64,000 nt of DNA from Leclercia sp. LSNIH1 (lineage in GTDB: Bacteria; Pseudomonadota; Gammaproteobacteria; Enterobacterales; Enterobacteriaceae): positions 4,030,001 through 4,094,000 of the forward strand of contig NZ_CP026167.1 of NCBI RefSeq assembly GCF_002902985.1, read 5' to 3'. Shown here in pieces: positions 26,053 through 32,995 of the stretch. Below the pieces are notes generated by a model. It was not told where the DNA came from. It did not search any database and saw only the letters and a program-made list of their open reading frames with translations. Positions within the stretch are counted from its first letter, which is position 1; each line of letters starts with the position of its first letter. The translations under genes and the position numbers were made by a program.

Positions 26053-26125
26053 TTTTAGTTTTACAATTTGGTTAGTAGTTGGTTTTTTATCATTTGAAAT
26101 AATAACAATATCTCTAGGCTTTTAA
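26045..26125 (+). CDS. Second tiny membrane ORF, 26 residues
   Basis: A 26-residue ORF with one hydrophobic segment (IWLVVGFLSFEIITISLGF) after an acidic start MDD. It starts inside the previous tiny ORF, has AAGG 5-8 bases upstream, and ends 18 bases before the next gene. Same caution as for its neighbour. The two could be a membrane pair or a small toxin-like or leader unit. Confidence 0.4.
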   Translation: MDDFSFTIWLVVGFLSFEIITISLGF

Positions 26126-26143
26126 TTAATAGATGGTGATGGT

Positions 26144-26386
26144 GTGAAAAAGTTATTGATTGTGGGCTTAATGGCTTTGTTTACAGTTAATGTTATAGCA
26201 TGTGATTTAGACTCTGCTAGATCTGCTGCTCAAGATGCTAGTGACTTTTCACGTAAAGCTAAAAATGCTGATGCTATTGGTTTATCGGAAAAAGCCTACG
26301 AATATTCCAAACGTGCATATAACGCTTATGAGGATGTGATTAGCTTCCTTTCGGATTGTGAAGATAATATTGGAGAAAATCACTAA
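26144..26386 (+). CDS. Small secreted helical protein, 80 residues
   Basis: An 80-residue protein starting at a GTG, with a signal peptide (MKKLLIVGLMALFTVNVIA, then CDL). The Cys directly after the cleavage region could be a lipidation site, although VIAC is a poor lipobox, or it may pair with the Cys in the C-terminal SDCEDN. The middle is an Ala/Ser-rich amphipathic helix (ARSAAQDASDFSRKAKNADA). Its stop overlaps the start of the next gene (TAATG), so the two are coupled. Family not recognised. Confidence 0.6.
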   Translation: MKKLLIVGLMALFTVNVIACDLDSARSAAQDASDFSRKAKNADAIGLSEKAYEYSKRAYNAYEDVISFLSDCEDNIGENH

Positions 26387-26913
26387 TGAATAAAATAGTT
26401 TTGGTTTGTGTACTTACTTCTGTGCTGGCTGGCTGTGCTCAACGCTACGTATCACCAGAAGAGCAAGCAATGACTAACGCCGCATATAAGGGCGCTGCAA
26501 TGAATCAGGCGCTTGCTAACGCTCATGCTGCTGCTTTCGATGGTAAAGAGATTGGTAGCGATAGTAAGCACAAGCACCATCATCATCATCACCTCTCTGA
26601 TTCGGAAAACTATCATGAAGATGATCAGGATAATGGCGTAGTCTATAAGCATGGTAAAAAGGGTTATTACGACGCTAACGGTGAATTCATTCAATACGCA
26701 CAAAGCGCACATAAGCCAGTTAATCACGACGCCGCTTTTAAACAGGTGAGTGCTGAGTCTGATGCTGTAATCAATGGTACTATCGGTGATGGTTCTGAGT
26801 TTCTGTTAGGGCAAGGCTGGAAACCTAATAACGGGAAATGGCATAAGAAAGGCTACACGTTAACGCTTGTAGTTGAAAATGGAATTGTGTTAAACGCTCA
26901 GCTTTCCAAATAG
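26386..26913 (+). CDS. His-rich lipoprotein of unknown function
   Basis: A 175-residue predicted lipoprotein with lipobox LAGC (Cys17). The segment KHKHHHHHHLSDSENYHEDD could bind metal. A C-terminal part with an aromatic/Gly pattern (LGQGWKPNNGKWHKKGYTL) resembles a small beta domain. The N-terminal QALANAHAAAFDGKEI resembles QALENAHEAVQHGQAA of the lipoprotein at 30.9 kb, suggesting distant paralogues. It is coupled to the upstream gene by TAATG. Whether the His run is functional or a low-complexity accident cannot be told from sequence. Confidence 0.7.
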   Translation: MNKIVLVCVLTSVLAGCAQRYVSPEEQAMTNAAYKGAAMNQALANAHAAAFDGKEIGSDSKHKHHHHHHLSDSENYHEDDQDNGVVYKHGKKGYYDANGEFIQYAQSAHKPVNHDAAFKQVSAESDAVINGTIGDGSEFLLGQGWKPNNGKWHKKGYTLTLVVENGIVLNAQLSK

Positions 26914-27053
26914 GAGTAAACAGGTACTATTAGCCCTTCTTTATTAGGGGGCTATATAGGAAAAGAGATTGATAGCGTTTCTATCATGGATTTATTAACC
27001 TGCTATTAGTCTCTTTCTCTGTATAAGTTTATTAATTGAGAAATGAACATAAA

Positions 27054-27410
27054 ATGGGATTCTTCAAAGATTTAGTAGTAAAGGCGGGTAATACTGCTGC
27101 GAGAAGTAACATAGCTCTAGCTATCAGAGCTGGAACTGATTACATGGCTATAGGAGATTTGAAGAAGGTTGTAAAACAAGTAACGATCATTAATGGTGCT
27201 GTTGAAAGCATCACTTCAAGTATTTTAGATAATGAAGGTTTTACTGGTGAACCTGTAGAAACGGCCTTGAGTATTATTGACACACTGCCCCGTTATATTA
27301 AAGAGAAAGAAGCCCTTATAGCTGCTGGAGAATTTATTAAAAAGGTAAATGACTGGATTGATGAAGATCCTGTTATGCAAGAAGTGATAAAAATTATCGA
27401 TGGTAAATAA
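27054..27410 (+). CDS. Hypothetical 118-residue soluble protein
   Basis: A 118-residue protein with no signal peptide or membrane helix. It is a mixed helical sequence ending in an acidic amphipathic tail (KVNDWIDEDPVMQEVIKII). The ATG at 27054 is preferred; an in-frame TTG six codons upstream also exists. I do not recognise a family. It stands alone between the exported-protein operon and the T6SS cassette and is followed by a possible terminator (27417-27455). Confidence 0.55.
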   Translation: MGFFKDLVVKAGNTAARSNIALAIRAGTDYMAIGDLKKVVKQVTIINGAVESITSSILDNEGFTGEPVETALSIIDTLPRYIKEKEALIAAGEFIKKVNDWIDEDPVMQEVIKIIDGK

Positions 27411-27416
27411 AGAATA

Positions 27417-27455
27417 CCCCTTAATAAATCCTTACTCAAGGGATCTACTAAGGGG
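27417..27455 (+). terminator. Nested stem-loop after the 118-residue gene
   Basis: CCCCTTA (27417-27423) pairs with TAAGGGG (27449-27455), and the loop holds a second potential stem (ATCCTT and AAGGGAT). It starts 6 bases after the stop codon. There is no strict U-run. Confidence 0.45.
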
Positions 27456-27510
27456 ATGTTGCATTACTATTATCTCGTTATTCCTAATGTCCTTAATAAT
27501 AGCACAATGC

Positions 27511-27741
27511 GTAAACACATTAACTTGATGTTATTCATTATATCATAATTAATGTGTAAACCGTTTATAGTGGGGTTCAGCACTCTCAGCATCAAAAAGG
27601 GTTAGATAACCCTTCAGAATCTTGCAAACTAAAATTAGACCATAGCTTTAAAAAATATATCCCTTGAATGCCCATTCTATGCGGGTTTCAAATCGAAGTT
27701 TACACATAAGATGAGAGGTAGTTCATCTACTATGTAAACTT
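27511..27741. repeat. Two inverted pairs of a GTTTACACAT-like motif
   Basis: In the 773-base gap 27411-28183, GTAAACACATTAACTTGAT (27511-27529) faces ATCATAATTAATGTGTAAAC (27542-27561). AAGTTTACACATAAGATGA (27696-27714) faces TTCATCTACTATGTAAACTT (27722-27741). All four arms carry a version of GT(TT)ACACAT. The arrangement could be regulatory operators, terminators or recombination sites at the left side of the T6SS cassette. Confidence 0.45.
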
Positions 27742-27793
27742 ACCCTATTTGCAGTTTTTAAGGGCTTAAATTAAGCCATATTTTTTATCGAAT

Positions 27794-28130
27794 TTATTGT
27801 TTAATCCATGCATAACCATAATCACTACAACTAGAAACATCATCAAATGATCGTTGAGGCATCACCATAGGACTAGCGCTATACTCTGCTTTGTTTGCTT
27901 GCTCCTGAATTACTTTGGCCGCTGCTTACAGCTAATGTTAACAACTGTCGAAACTTGGTACTGATTTTTTAGTATTAACCTGATATTTAGAAGTTGTCGG
28001 CGTAAAATCGGAAGTAACTCAAGGTTTGTGCTTAATAGACCAAGCAATATCACAAAGCATCGCCCTATCTCCCAACCATCTATTACGAAACGTAGTTTTA
28101 CTTAAATTCAATACTTGTTGCTCATGTGGT
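27794..28130 (-). pseudogene. Decayed coding remnant on the minus strand
   Basis: Reading the minus strand from about 28130 to 27794 gives protein-like stretches broken by stops and a frame change: NLSKTTFRNRWLGDRAMLCD then stop, SDFTPTTSKYQVNTKKSV then stop, and after a shift AAAKVIQEQANKAEYSASPM ending YGYAWIKQ with a stop at 27794. No start codon is found. The composition is coding-like and all pieces run in one direction, which suggests one inactivated gene. Family unknown. Confidence 0.35.
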
Positions 28131-28183
28131 CATTGTTTGTAAAATAGCCACAGAATATATTTCCACAACAAGCATAGGGATTT

Positions 28184-28654
28184 ATGCAGCAATATACCAA
28201 TGAGATCACGCCTGAACTCCGAGAATCCTCTTCACAGTCACCCTACTACGAAGATTTTTTAGAAAGCTGGGACAGCAAGACTCGTGAAAAGTTTGAAGAT
28301 TTTAACAAACACGTTAGTCGCTCATTAACTTACATTTTCCGGTTCACTGTGGGGGGAAGCGTTACCCGCGACGAGGGAATGCTCTGCAATCTTTCGGGAG
28401 GTAGTACGGTTGGCGGTTATAGGATGGCACGAGTTGGAGATAAGGTTGTTTACGCTGATAGCAGTGAAGCCACTGTTATTTCCGGTGCAGGTGGAGCACG
28501 TATTAGGCAGGGCGCATCTGCAGCACTGGTTGGAAGTATACTTGATAATGGCGACGAAATAATCTCAATACCACAGTCCGTCAGCAGGCTGATTTTCCCT
28601 GAAGGTGACACATTCCCGAAAGGATTCTTAAACATGCCAGGGAATAAGCACTAA
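28184..28654 (+). CDS. PAAR-like T6SS spike or adaptor protein
   Basis: A 156-residue protein. After a polar helical N-terminus it shows a PAAR-like repeat region (FTVGGSVTRDEGMLCNLSGG, then AGGARIRQGASAALVGSIL with DNGDEIISIPQS). PAAR proteins cap the VgrG spike of the type VI secretion system. The metal-binding Cys/His pattern is not complete, so this may be a spike-associated or chaperone-like partner of the effector. The stop overlaps the next start (TAATG), so both are translated together. No vgrG or T6SS structural gene is in the window, so this is an orphan cargo module. Confidence 0.6.
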   Translation: MQQYTNEITPELRESSSQSPYYEDFLESWDSKTREKFEDFNKHVSRSLTYIFRFTVGGSVTRDEGMLCNLSGGSTVGGYRMARVGDKVVYADSSEATVISGAGGARIRQGASAALVGSILDNGDEIISIPQSVSRLIFPEGDTFPKGFLNMPGNKH

Positions 28655-29424
28655 TGGCAGCCAAAGGTTACTTTCTGTTCAGAGGTGATAAGACGGTATG
28701 CGGCGGTCGGATTATTGAAGGATGGAATGATCACCAGTTTTTCGGTAAAGACATGGCCTGTGAAGGTCATCAAGTGACCTGTGGTAAACATCCAGGTCGT
28801 TACCGTATCTGTGGCGGTCTTGATACTGACTCTATACATGGTAAAAGGATAGCTGGAACTCTGCACAGCTATAGCTCCTGTCCCTGCAAATCGAAATTCG
28901 TCCCTTCAAACTTCGAAGATCATTACGAACTTGGTGGAGATGAAACAGTAGCACACACCGATCTGTCTCACCTCGTCAAAATGTCTGTATTCCCAGATCA
29001 GATTGAACCAGACCCTGAACAGTACGCTCAGACAGCGAAGAAGACTGGCATAGATGCAGGTTTTGCCGTTCTCCCTTATGGCGGCACCACAGAGGCCTGG
29101 CAACGTCTGCTGTTCACGGAAAACCCACCTATAGGAGCCAAAGAGTTATTCGTTACACTGAATGGTACAGGCAAAAGCTATAAAGCTGGTTCTATTATGC
29201 TTCTGGTTGATCCTGATAAGCAGGACGATGAGCAGATCGCCCATATGAAATCCACGAAAGCGCAAGTTGATGCGGCATTGGCACCATTGACGCACAAGGA
29301 AGCTAATTTCCTACATAAGCATTACGCTACTATAGCTAATTTTACCAGCTACGCTGATATTGGAATTGGCCTTGCTGCTGATCCTGTTGGGAAATACTTT
29401 GAGAATATCGAGAAAATTCTTTAA
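28654..29424 (+). CDS. PAAR-domain T6SS effector, N-terminal fragment ended by an in-frame TAA
   Basis: A 256-residue reading. The first 90 residues form the enterobacterial PAAR domain (GYFLFRGDKTVCGGRIIEGW, then VTCGKHPGRYRICGG and LHSYSSCPCKSKF) that sharpens the T6SS spike. A linker follows, then a region ending DPVGKYFENIEKIL. The TAA at 29422-29424 is followed in the same frame by sense codons (EIQDTYKNTYITRGALIGEQ) running straight into the next fragment. The ancestral gene was probably 458 codons long (28654-30030). The helix broken by the stop looks continuous. As written, the fragment lacks the toxic C-terminal part. Confidence 0.75.
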   Translation: MAAKGYFLFRGDKTVCGGRIIEGWNDHQFFGKDMACEGHQVTCGKHPGRYRICGGLDTDSIHGKRIAGTLHSYSSCPCKSKFVPSNFEDHYELGGDETVAHTDLSHLVKMSVFPDQIEPDPEQYAQTAKKTGIDAGFAVLPYGGTTEAWQRLLFTENPPIGAKELFVTLNGTGKSYKAGSIMLLVDPDKQDDEQIAHMKSTKAQVDAALAPLTHKEANFLHKHYATIANFTSYADIGIGLAADPVGKYFENIEKIL

Positions 29425-29469
29425 GAGATTCAGGATACATATAAGAATACCTACATAACAAGAGGTGCG

Positions 29470-30030
29470 TTGATTGGTGAACAATTTTACGTTAAGCGTA
29501 GCCAGTTGTTTAAAGAGCTTGAGTCCATACTCAAAGTCAGTTTCCTTAATAAAGCCATGAAATTTGTTGAATATAACAAAATAAAAAACGCACTCGGCCT
29601 CTCGAGCAGTTCTATTACCCACAAATGGAATGAAACGGGAGTGGGTGATATTGATGGATACGCAACTCACATTGAACGGGCAGCCAAATATGTTAAAGCA
29701 ATGCGATACACTGGTTATTTAGGTATTGGCTTCAGCGGACTCCATTCACTTAATGAAGTAAGTCAGGCTTGCTCAGTGGGTCGTGAGAAAGAATGCTCTA
29801 AGAAAAAGTATACCGAGATCGGTAGTTTTGCTTTGGGTACAGGCGGTGGAGTTTACGCTGGCGGTTACGCCATACCATTATGTGTCGCAATCGGTGTTGG
29901 TAGTGCAGGTGTTGGTGGACTGGTTTGTACTGTCATTGCCGGTATTAGTTTAGGGTATGCTGGCAGTACAGTAGGCAGTGCTGTTGGTGAGTTAAGCGGG
30001 GAGCAATTGTGTAATGTTTTCGGCAATTAA
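29470..30030 (+). CDS. C-terminal part of the split PAAR effector, predicted membrane-active domain
   Basis: This lies in the same frame as the upstream PAAR fragment. A TTG at 29470 with AAGAGG upstream could allow re-initiation and give 186 residues. The C-terminal 70 residues are glycine-rich and hydrophobic (TGGGVYAGGYAIPLCVAIGV, then GLVCTVIAGISLGYAGSTVG), as in glycine-zipper membrane-inserting or pore-forming T6SS effectors. Without the PAAR domain it would not be loaded on the spike. Either it is a pseudogene tail or a separate product. Pore activity is inferred from composition only. Confidence 0.55.
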   Translation: MIGEQFYVKRSQLFKELESILKVSFLNKAMKFVEYNKIKNALGLSSSSITHKWNETGVGDIDGYATHIERAAKYVKAMRYTGYLGIGFSGLHSLNEVSQACSVGREKECSKKKYTEIGSFALGTGGGVYAGGYAIPLCVAIGVGSAGVGGLVCTVIAGISLGYAGSTVGSAVGELSGEQLCNVFGN

Positions 30031-30438
30031 TTTTTTGACCATTCATCGAATTGAGATTTCTGGAATCTTTATGATTCTTGGAATAACAACATACGCTTCC
30101 AGCGTAATATATGACAAATTATCCAATGAAAAATTTGTTAAGCTTTGCTCATTATTTGTAGATAAGTTCGGAGCAAGACCAGCAGAAGTTTTAATTTATC
30201 AAGACGCAGGATTTTTTTCTCTTTTATGCGTGATGCTTTCTTTATTAAAGCATTATATTTTAGGGAAAATTCATTTCATACCCGCAGAATGGACAATGAA
30301 CAAATTCGCTTCATCAAAGATCTCCCTAATCAGTACACTGATTGGTTACGAGTAAAAGTGCGACTTTCAATCGTTGGTTTTATTTGTCTGTTCATAATGT
30401 TAGCAGTTTTCTATTTGCCACAATTATTTGAAATATAA
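30014..30438 (+). pseudogene. Frameshifted membrane immunity gene of the T6SS effector
   Basis: The gene overlaps the effector 3' end by 17 bases. Frame 1 (30014-30355) starts with an N-terminal membrane helix (GIFMILGITTYASSVIY) and a soluble part ending LIYQDAGFF. At a run of seven T (30212-30218), adding one T would join it to the other frame, which continues FMRDAFFIKALYFRENSFHT to a second membrane helix (IVGFICLFIMLAVFYLPQLF) and a stop at 30438. The joined protein, about 141 residues with two helices, fits a membrane immunity protein. As it stands, frame 1 gives 113 residues with an unrelated tail. Assembly error at the homopolymer or phase variation are alternatives to true loss. Confidence 0.6.
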
Positions 30439-30448
30439 CTATAAAATT

Positions 30449-30475
30449 AATAGCCAAGATACACGCTTGGCTATT
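30449..30475 (+). terminator. Terminator after the T6SS cassette
   Basis: AATAGCCAAG (30449-30458) and CTTGGCTATT (30466-30475) form a perfect 10-bp stem with a 7-base loop, followed by TAATTTTAAAATTT. It is 10 bases after the immunity stop. The rest of the 461-base gap up to 30899 holds no gene; its last part contains the promoter block at 30723. Confidence 0.75.
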
Positions 30476-30722
30476 TAATTTTAAAATTTGTCCTAGGAAA
30501 GAAAGCGACGGTTGCAAGTAGGAATACTGACTATCTTGATTTCATTTTTCATTATTTACTATTAATAAAGCCCATCAACAACATACGGAGTTGAGGATAA
30601 TAACAGCTTATAAATAATGTTCAGTGATCCCCCGCTTTTCTCCCGTCCCACCTTTTGCGTAAGATATAGTTTGTTTTTCACCCAACCTCCAATAATCGTC
30701 CCAGGATAACTCTCAAGTTTTT

Positions 30723-30754
30723 AGCTATTCGTGCTAAATGTGATCTCCGTCAAC
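30723..30754 (+). promoter_or_regulatory. CRP-like promoter block upstream of the lipoprotein at 30.9 kb
   Basis: AGCTATTCGTGCT (from 30723) is followed by TGTGA-TCTCCG-TCAAC (30739-30754), which matches a CRP site in the first half. It aligns base for base in spacing with 24633-24664, and the distance to the start codon is nearly the same (161 against 163 bases). Confidence 0.5.
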
Positions 30755-30899
30755 CTGATAACGCATCTCTTCCGCGATAGTCATCCCGAGCCATCGCTGC
30801 GTTTCTATTATAGACGCACGGTAAGAATGGCCAGACCAACAATAATGAACTTATCAACCCCGGGGAATATCGGTTCCTCAACTTATTTAAGGTTAATGT

Positions 30900-31361
30900 A
30901 TGAAAAAGATTCTGTTAGTCGGGATAGTGGCTACGCTTCTTGCGGGCTGCGTCTCAGAAGAGCAGCGCTTGGCGCAGTGTCAGGCCAAAGGCGTAAGCCG
31001 CGACGCCTGCTACGTTGCCGACCAGAACCGTCAGGCCGCCATCAATGCCGCGGCGGAAAAACAGGCCCTCGAGAATGCGCATGAAGCCGTACAACACGGT
31101 CAGGCGGCACACGTTGCCGACCCGCTGCGTGAAGCGTCATTTAGCGCCAACGGTATCAAAGCCAGCATCAATAACGGCTTTACCCAGGCGACCATCAACG
31201 GCAAAAAAGCCACGGTGAAACGCTTTAATGCTAACTTCTACGAAGTCAGAGGCGCAGGTTACGTCCTGTCGATCTCACTGGATGCGGACGGCGTGACCGA
31301 TGCCTCGTGGAATAAAACCCATGGGCGCGACAACGGCATTCTGAACGTCGTTCAAAAGTAG
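30900..31361 (+). CDS. Lipoprotein of unknown function
   Basis: A 153-residue lipoprotein with lipobox LAGC (Cys17). A helical Ala/Gln-rich part (QALENAHEAVQHGQAA) is followed by a C-terminal domain with alternating strands (ASINNGFTQATINGKKATVK, then GAGYVLSISLDADG). The GC content returns to backbone level here, so it may be the resident gene to which island copies are related: the lipoprotein at 26.4 kb shares the N-terminal layout. It has its own CRP-like promoter. Family name unknown. Confidence 0.7.
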   Translation: MKKILLVGIVATLLAGCVSEEQRLAQCQAKGVSRDACYVADQNRQAAINAAAEKQALENAHEAVQHGQAAHVADPLREASFSANGIKASINNGFTQATINGKKATVKRFNANFYEVRGAGYVLSISLDADGVTDASWNKTHGRDNGILNVVQK

Positions 31362-31443
31362 TCCAAAAGTATTCTAAAACGCCCCTCTTTTTTACACGAA
31401 GCGCCCCCCACAAAACCTCAGCTACCATGCGGGGTTACGCCTT

Positions 31444-31466
31444 ACGCGCGTTGATTCAACGCGCGT
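31444..31466. promoter_or_regulatory. 23-base near-perfect palindrome upstream of dat
   Basis: ACGCGCGTTGA (31444-31454), one central T, and TCAACGCGCGT (31456-31466). The arms are exact complements. It lies about 140 bases before the dat start in the 245-base gap after the lipoprotein gene. It is too compact for a normal RNA hairpin (1-base loop), so a dimeric repressor operator is more likely. A second inverted repeat, GAGCC with GGCTC, follows at about 31493-31513. Confidence 0.5.
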
Positions 31467-31606
31467 TACAAAACGATAAACAATTAACCATTGAGCCCCG
31501 GGCAAAAAGGCTCTATATTGGCCGCGTTTTTTGAGGCCCTTCTCATTTTTTTCATTAATTATTCAATCGGAGCCACGTGCTGAGCTGCGGTTGTAGGAGT
31601 GATATG

Positions 31607-32986
31607 ATGACGGATAAAGTCCGTATTGATACTTTGAATGCTTCTTCTTTCAAAACCAACGAAACCTATCTGGCCCGTCAGGCCGAAATGGAATCCAATG
31701 TCAGGAGTTATCCGCGCAAACTGCCTTTAGCTATTACGAAGGCGGAAGGGGTGTGGATCACCGATGCGGATAATAAAGAGTATCTTGATTGCCTGGCCGG
31801 TGCGGGAACGCTGGCGCTGGGTCATAACCATCCTGATGTGCTGAAAAGCATTCAAAGTGTCATTACCAGCGGCTTGCCGTTACATACCCTGGATCTGACT
31901 ACGCCGTTAAAAGACGCGTTCTCAGAATACCTGCTCTCCTTGCTGCCAGGTCAGGGTAAAGAGTACTGCCTGCAGTTTACCGGCCCATCCGGTGCAGACG
32001 CCGTTGAAGCCGCGCTGAAGCTGGCGAAAAAAGTAACTGGCCGCAGCGGCATTATCAGCTTCTCCGGTGCTTATCACGGCATGACCCACGGCGCACTGTC
32101 TGTAACCGGCAACCTCTCTCCGAAAGAAGCGGTTGACGGCATGATGCCTGAAGTCCAGTTCATGCCTTACCCACACCAGTACCGCTGCCCGCTGGGTATC
32201 GGTGGTGAAGCGGGCGTGAAAGCGCTGACCTACTACTTCGAAAACCTGATCAACGACGTGGAAAGCGGCGTGCGTAAACCTGCTGCCGTGATTCTGGAAG
32301 CGGTCCAGGGCGAAGGCGGTGTGAACCCGGCGCCGGTTGAATGGCTGCAGCGCATCCGTAAAGTGACTGAAGAGCACGGCATTCTGCTGATCCTCGACGA
32401 AGTTCAGGCTGGCTTTGCCCGTACCGGTAAATTCTTCGCCTTCGAACACGCAGGTATTCAGCCAGACATCGTGGTGATGTCCAAAGCTGTAGGCGGCGGT
32501 CTGCCGCTGGCCGTTCTGGGTATCAAAAAGCAGTTCGATGCCTGGTCTCCGGGTCACCATACCGGTACTTTCCGTGGCAACCAGCTGGCGATGGCTACTG
32601 GCCTTACCACCCTGCAGATCCTCAAAGAGCAGAACATCGCTGATAAAGTTGCCGCCCAGGGCGAGTGGCTGAAAGCGAAGCTGGTTGAGCTGCAGAAACG
32701 CTATCCGGTTATCGGTCACGTGCGCGGTCTGGGCATGATGATCGGCATCGAGATCGTTAAACCGCACGAAGCTGCCGACCATATGGGCTGCTTCCCGGGC
32801 GACGGCGAGCTCGCTGCGCTGATCCAGAAGAAGTGCTTCGAAGCGGGCCTGATTCTGGAGCGTGGCGGCCGTAACGGTAACGTTGTGCGTCTGCTGCCTT
32901 CCCTGCTGATCAGCGATCAGGAGCTGAATGTGTTCCTGGACAAATTTGAGCAGGCGCTGCTTGCTGCGGGCATTCGCCCAGTTTAA
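31607..32986 (+). CDS. dat: Dat, L-2,4-diaminobutyrate:2-oxoglutarate aminotransferase
   Basis: A 459-residue class III PLP aminotransferase that converts aspartate semialdehyde and glutamate into L-2,4-diaminobutyrate. Visible landmarks are [14 protein letters not shown], the phosphate-binding [31 protein letters not shown] and the PLP lysine in [13 protein letters not shown]. Two adjacent ATGs exist (31604 and 31607). The second has the better spacing (7 bases) from GGAG. It is 9 bases upstream of ddc and forms an operon with it for 1,3-diaminopropane synthesis. Codon use is backbone-like. Confidence 0.93.
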   Translation: MTDKVRIDTLNASSFKTNETYLARQAEMESNVRSYPRKLPLAITKAEGVWITDADNKEYLDCLAGAGTLALGHNHPDVLKSIQSVITSGLPLHTLDLTTPLKDAFSEYLLSLLPGQGKEYCLQFTGPSGADAVEAALKLAKKVTGRSGIISFSGAYHGMTHGALSVTGNLSPKEAVDGMMPEVQFMPYPHQYRCPLGIGGEAGVKALTYYFENLINDVESGVRKPAAVILEAVQGEGGVNPAPVEWLQRIRKVTEEHGILLILDEVQAGFARTGKFFAFEHAGIQPDIVVMSKAVGGGLPLAVLGIKKQFDAWSPGHHTGTFRGNQLAMATGLTTLQILKEQNIADKVAAQGEWLKAKLVELQKRYPVIGHVRGLGMMIGIEIVKPHEAADHMGCFPGDGELAALIQKKCFEAGLILERGGRNGNVVRLLPSLLISDQELNVFLDKFEQALLAAGIRPV

Positions 32987-32995
32987 CCGGAGACA

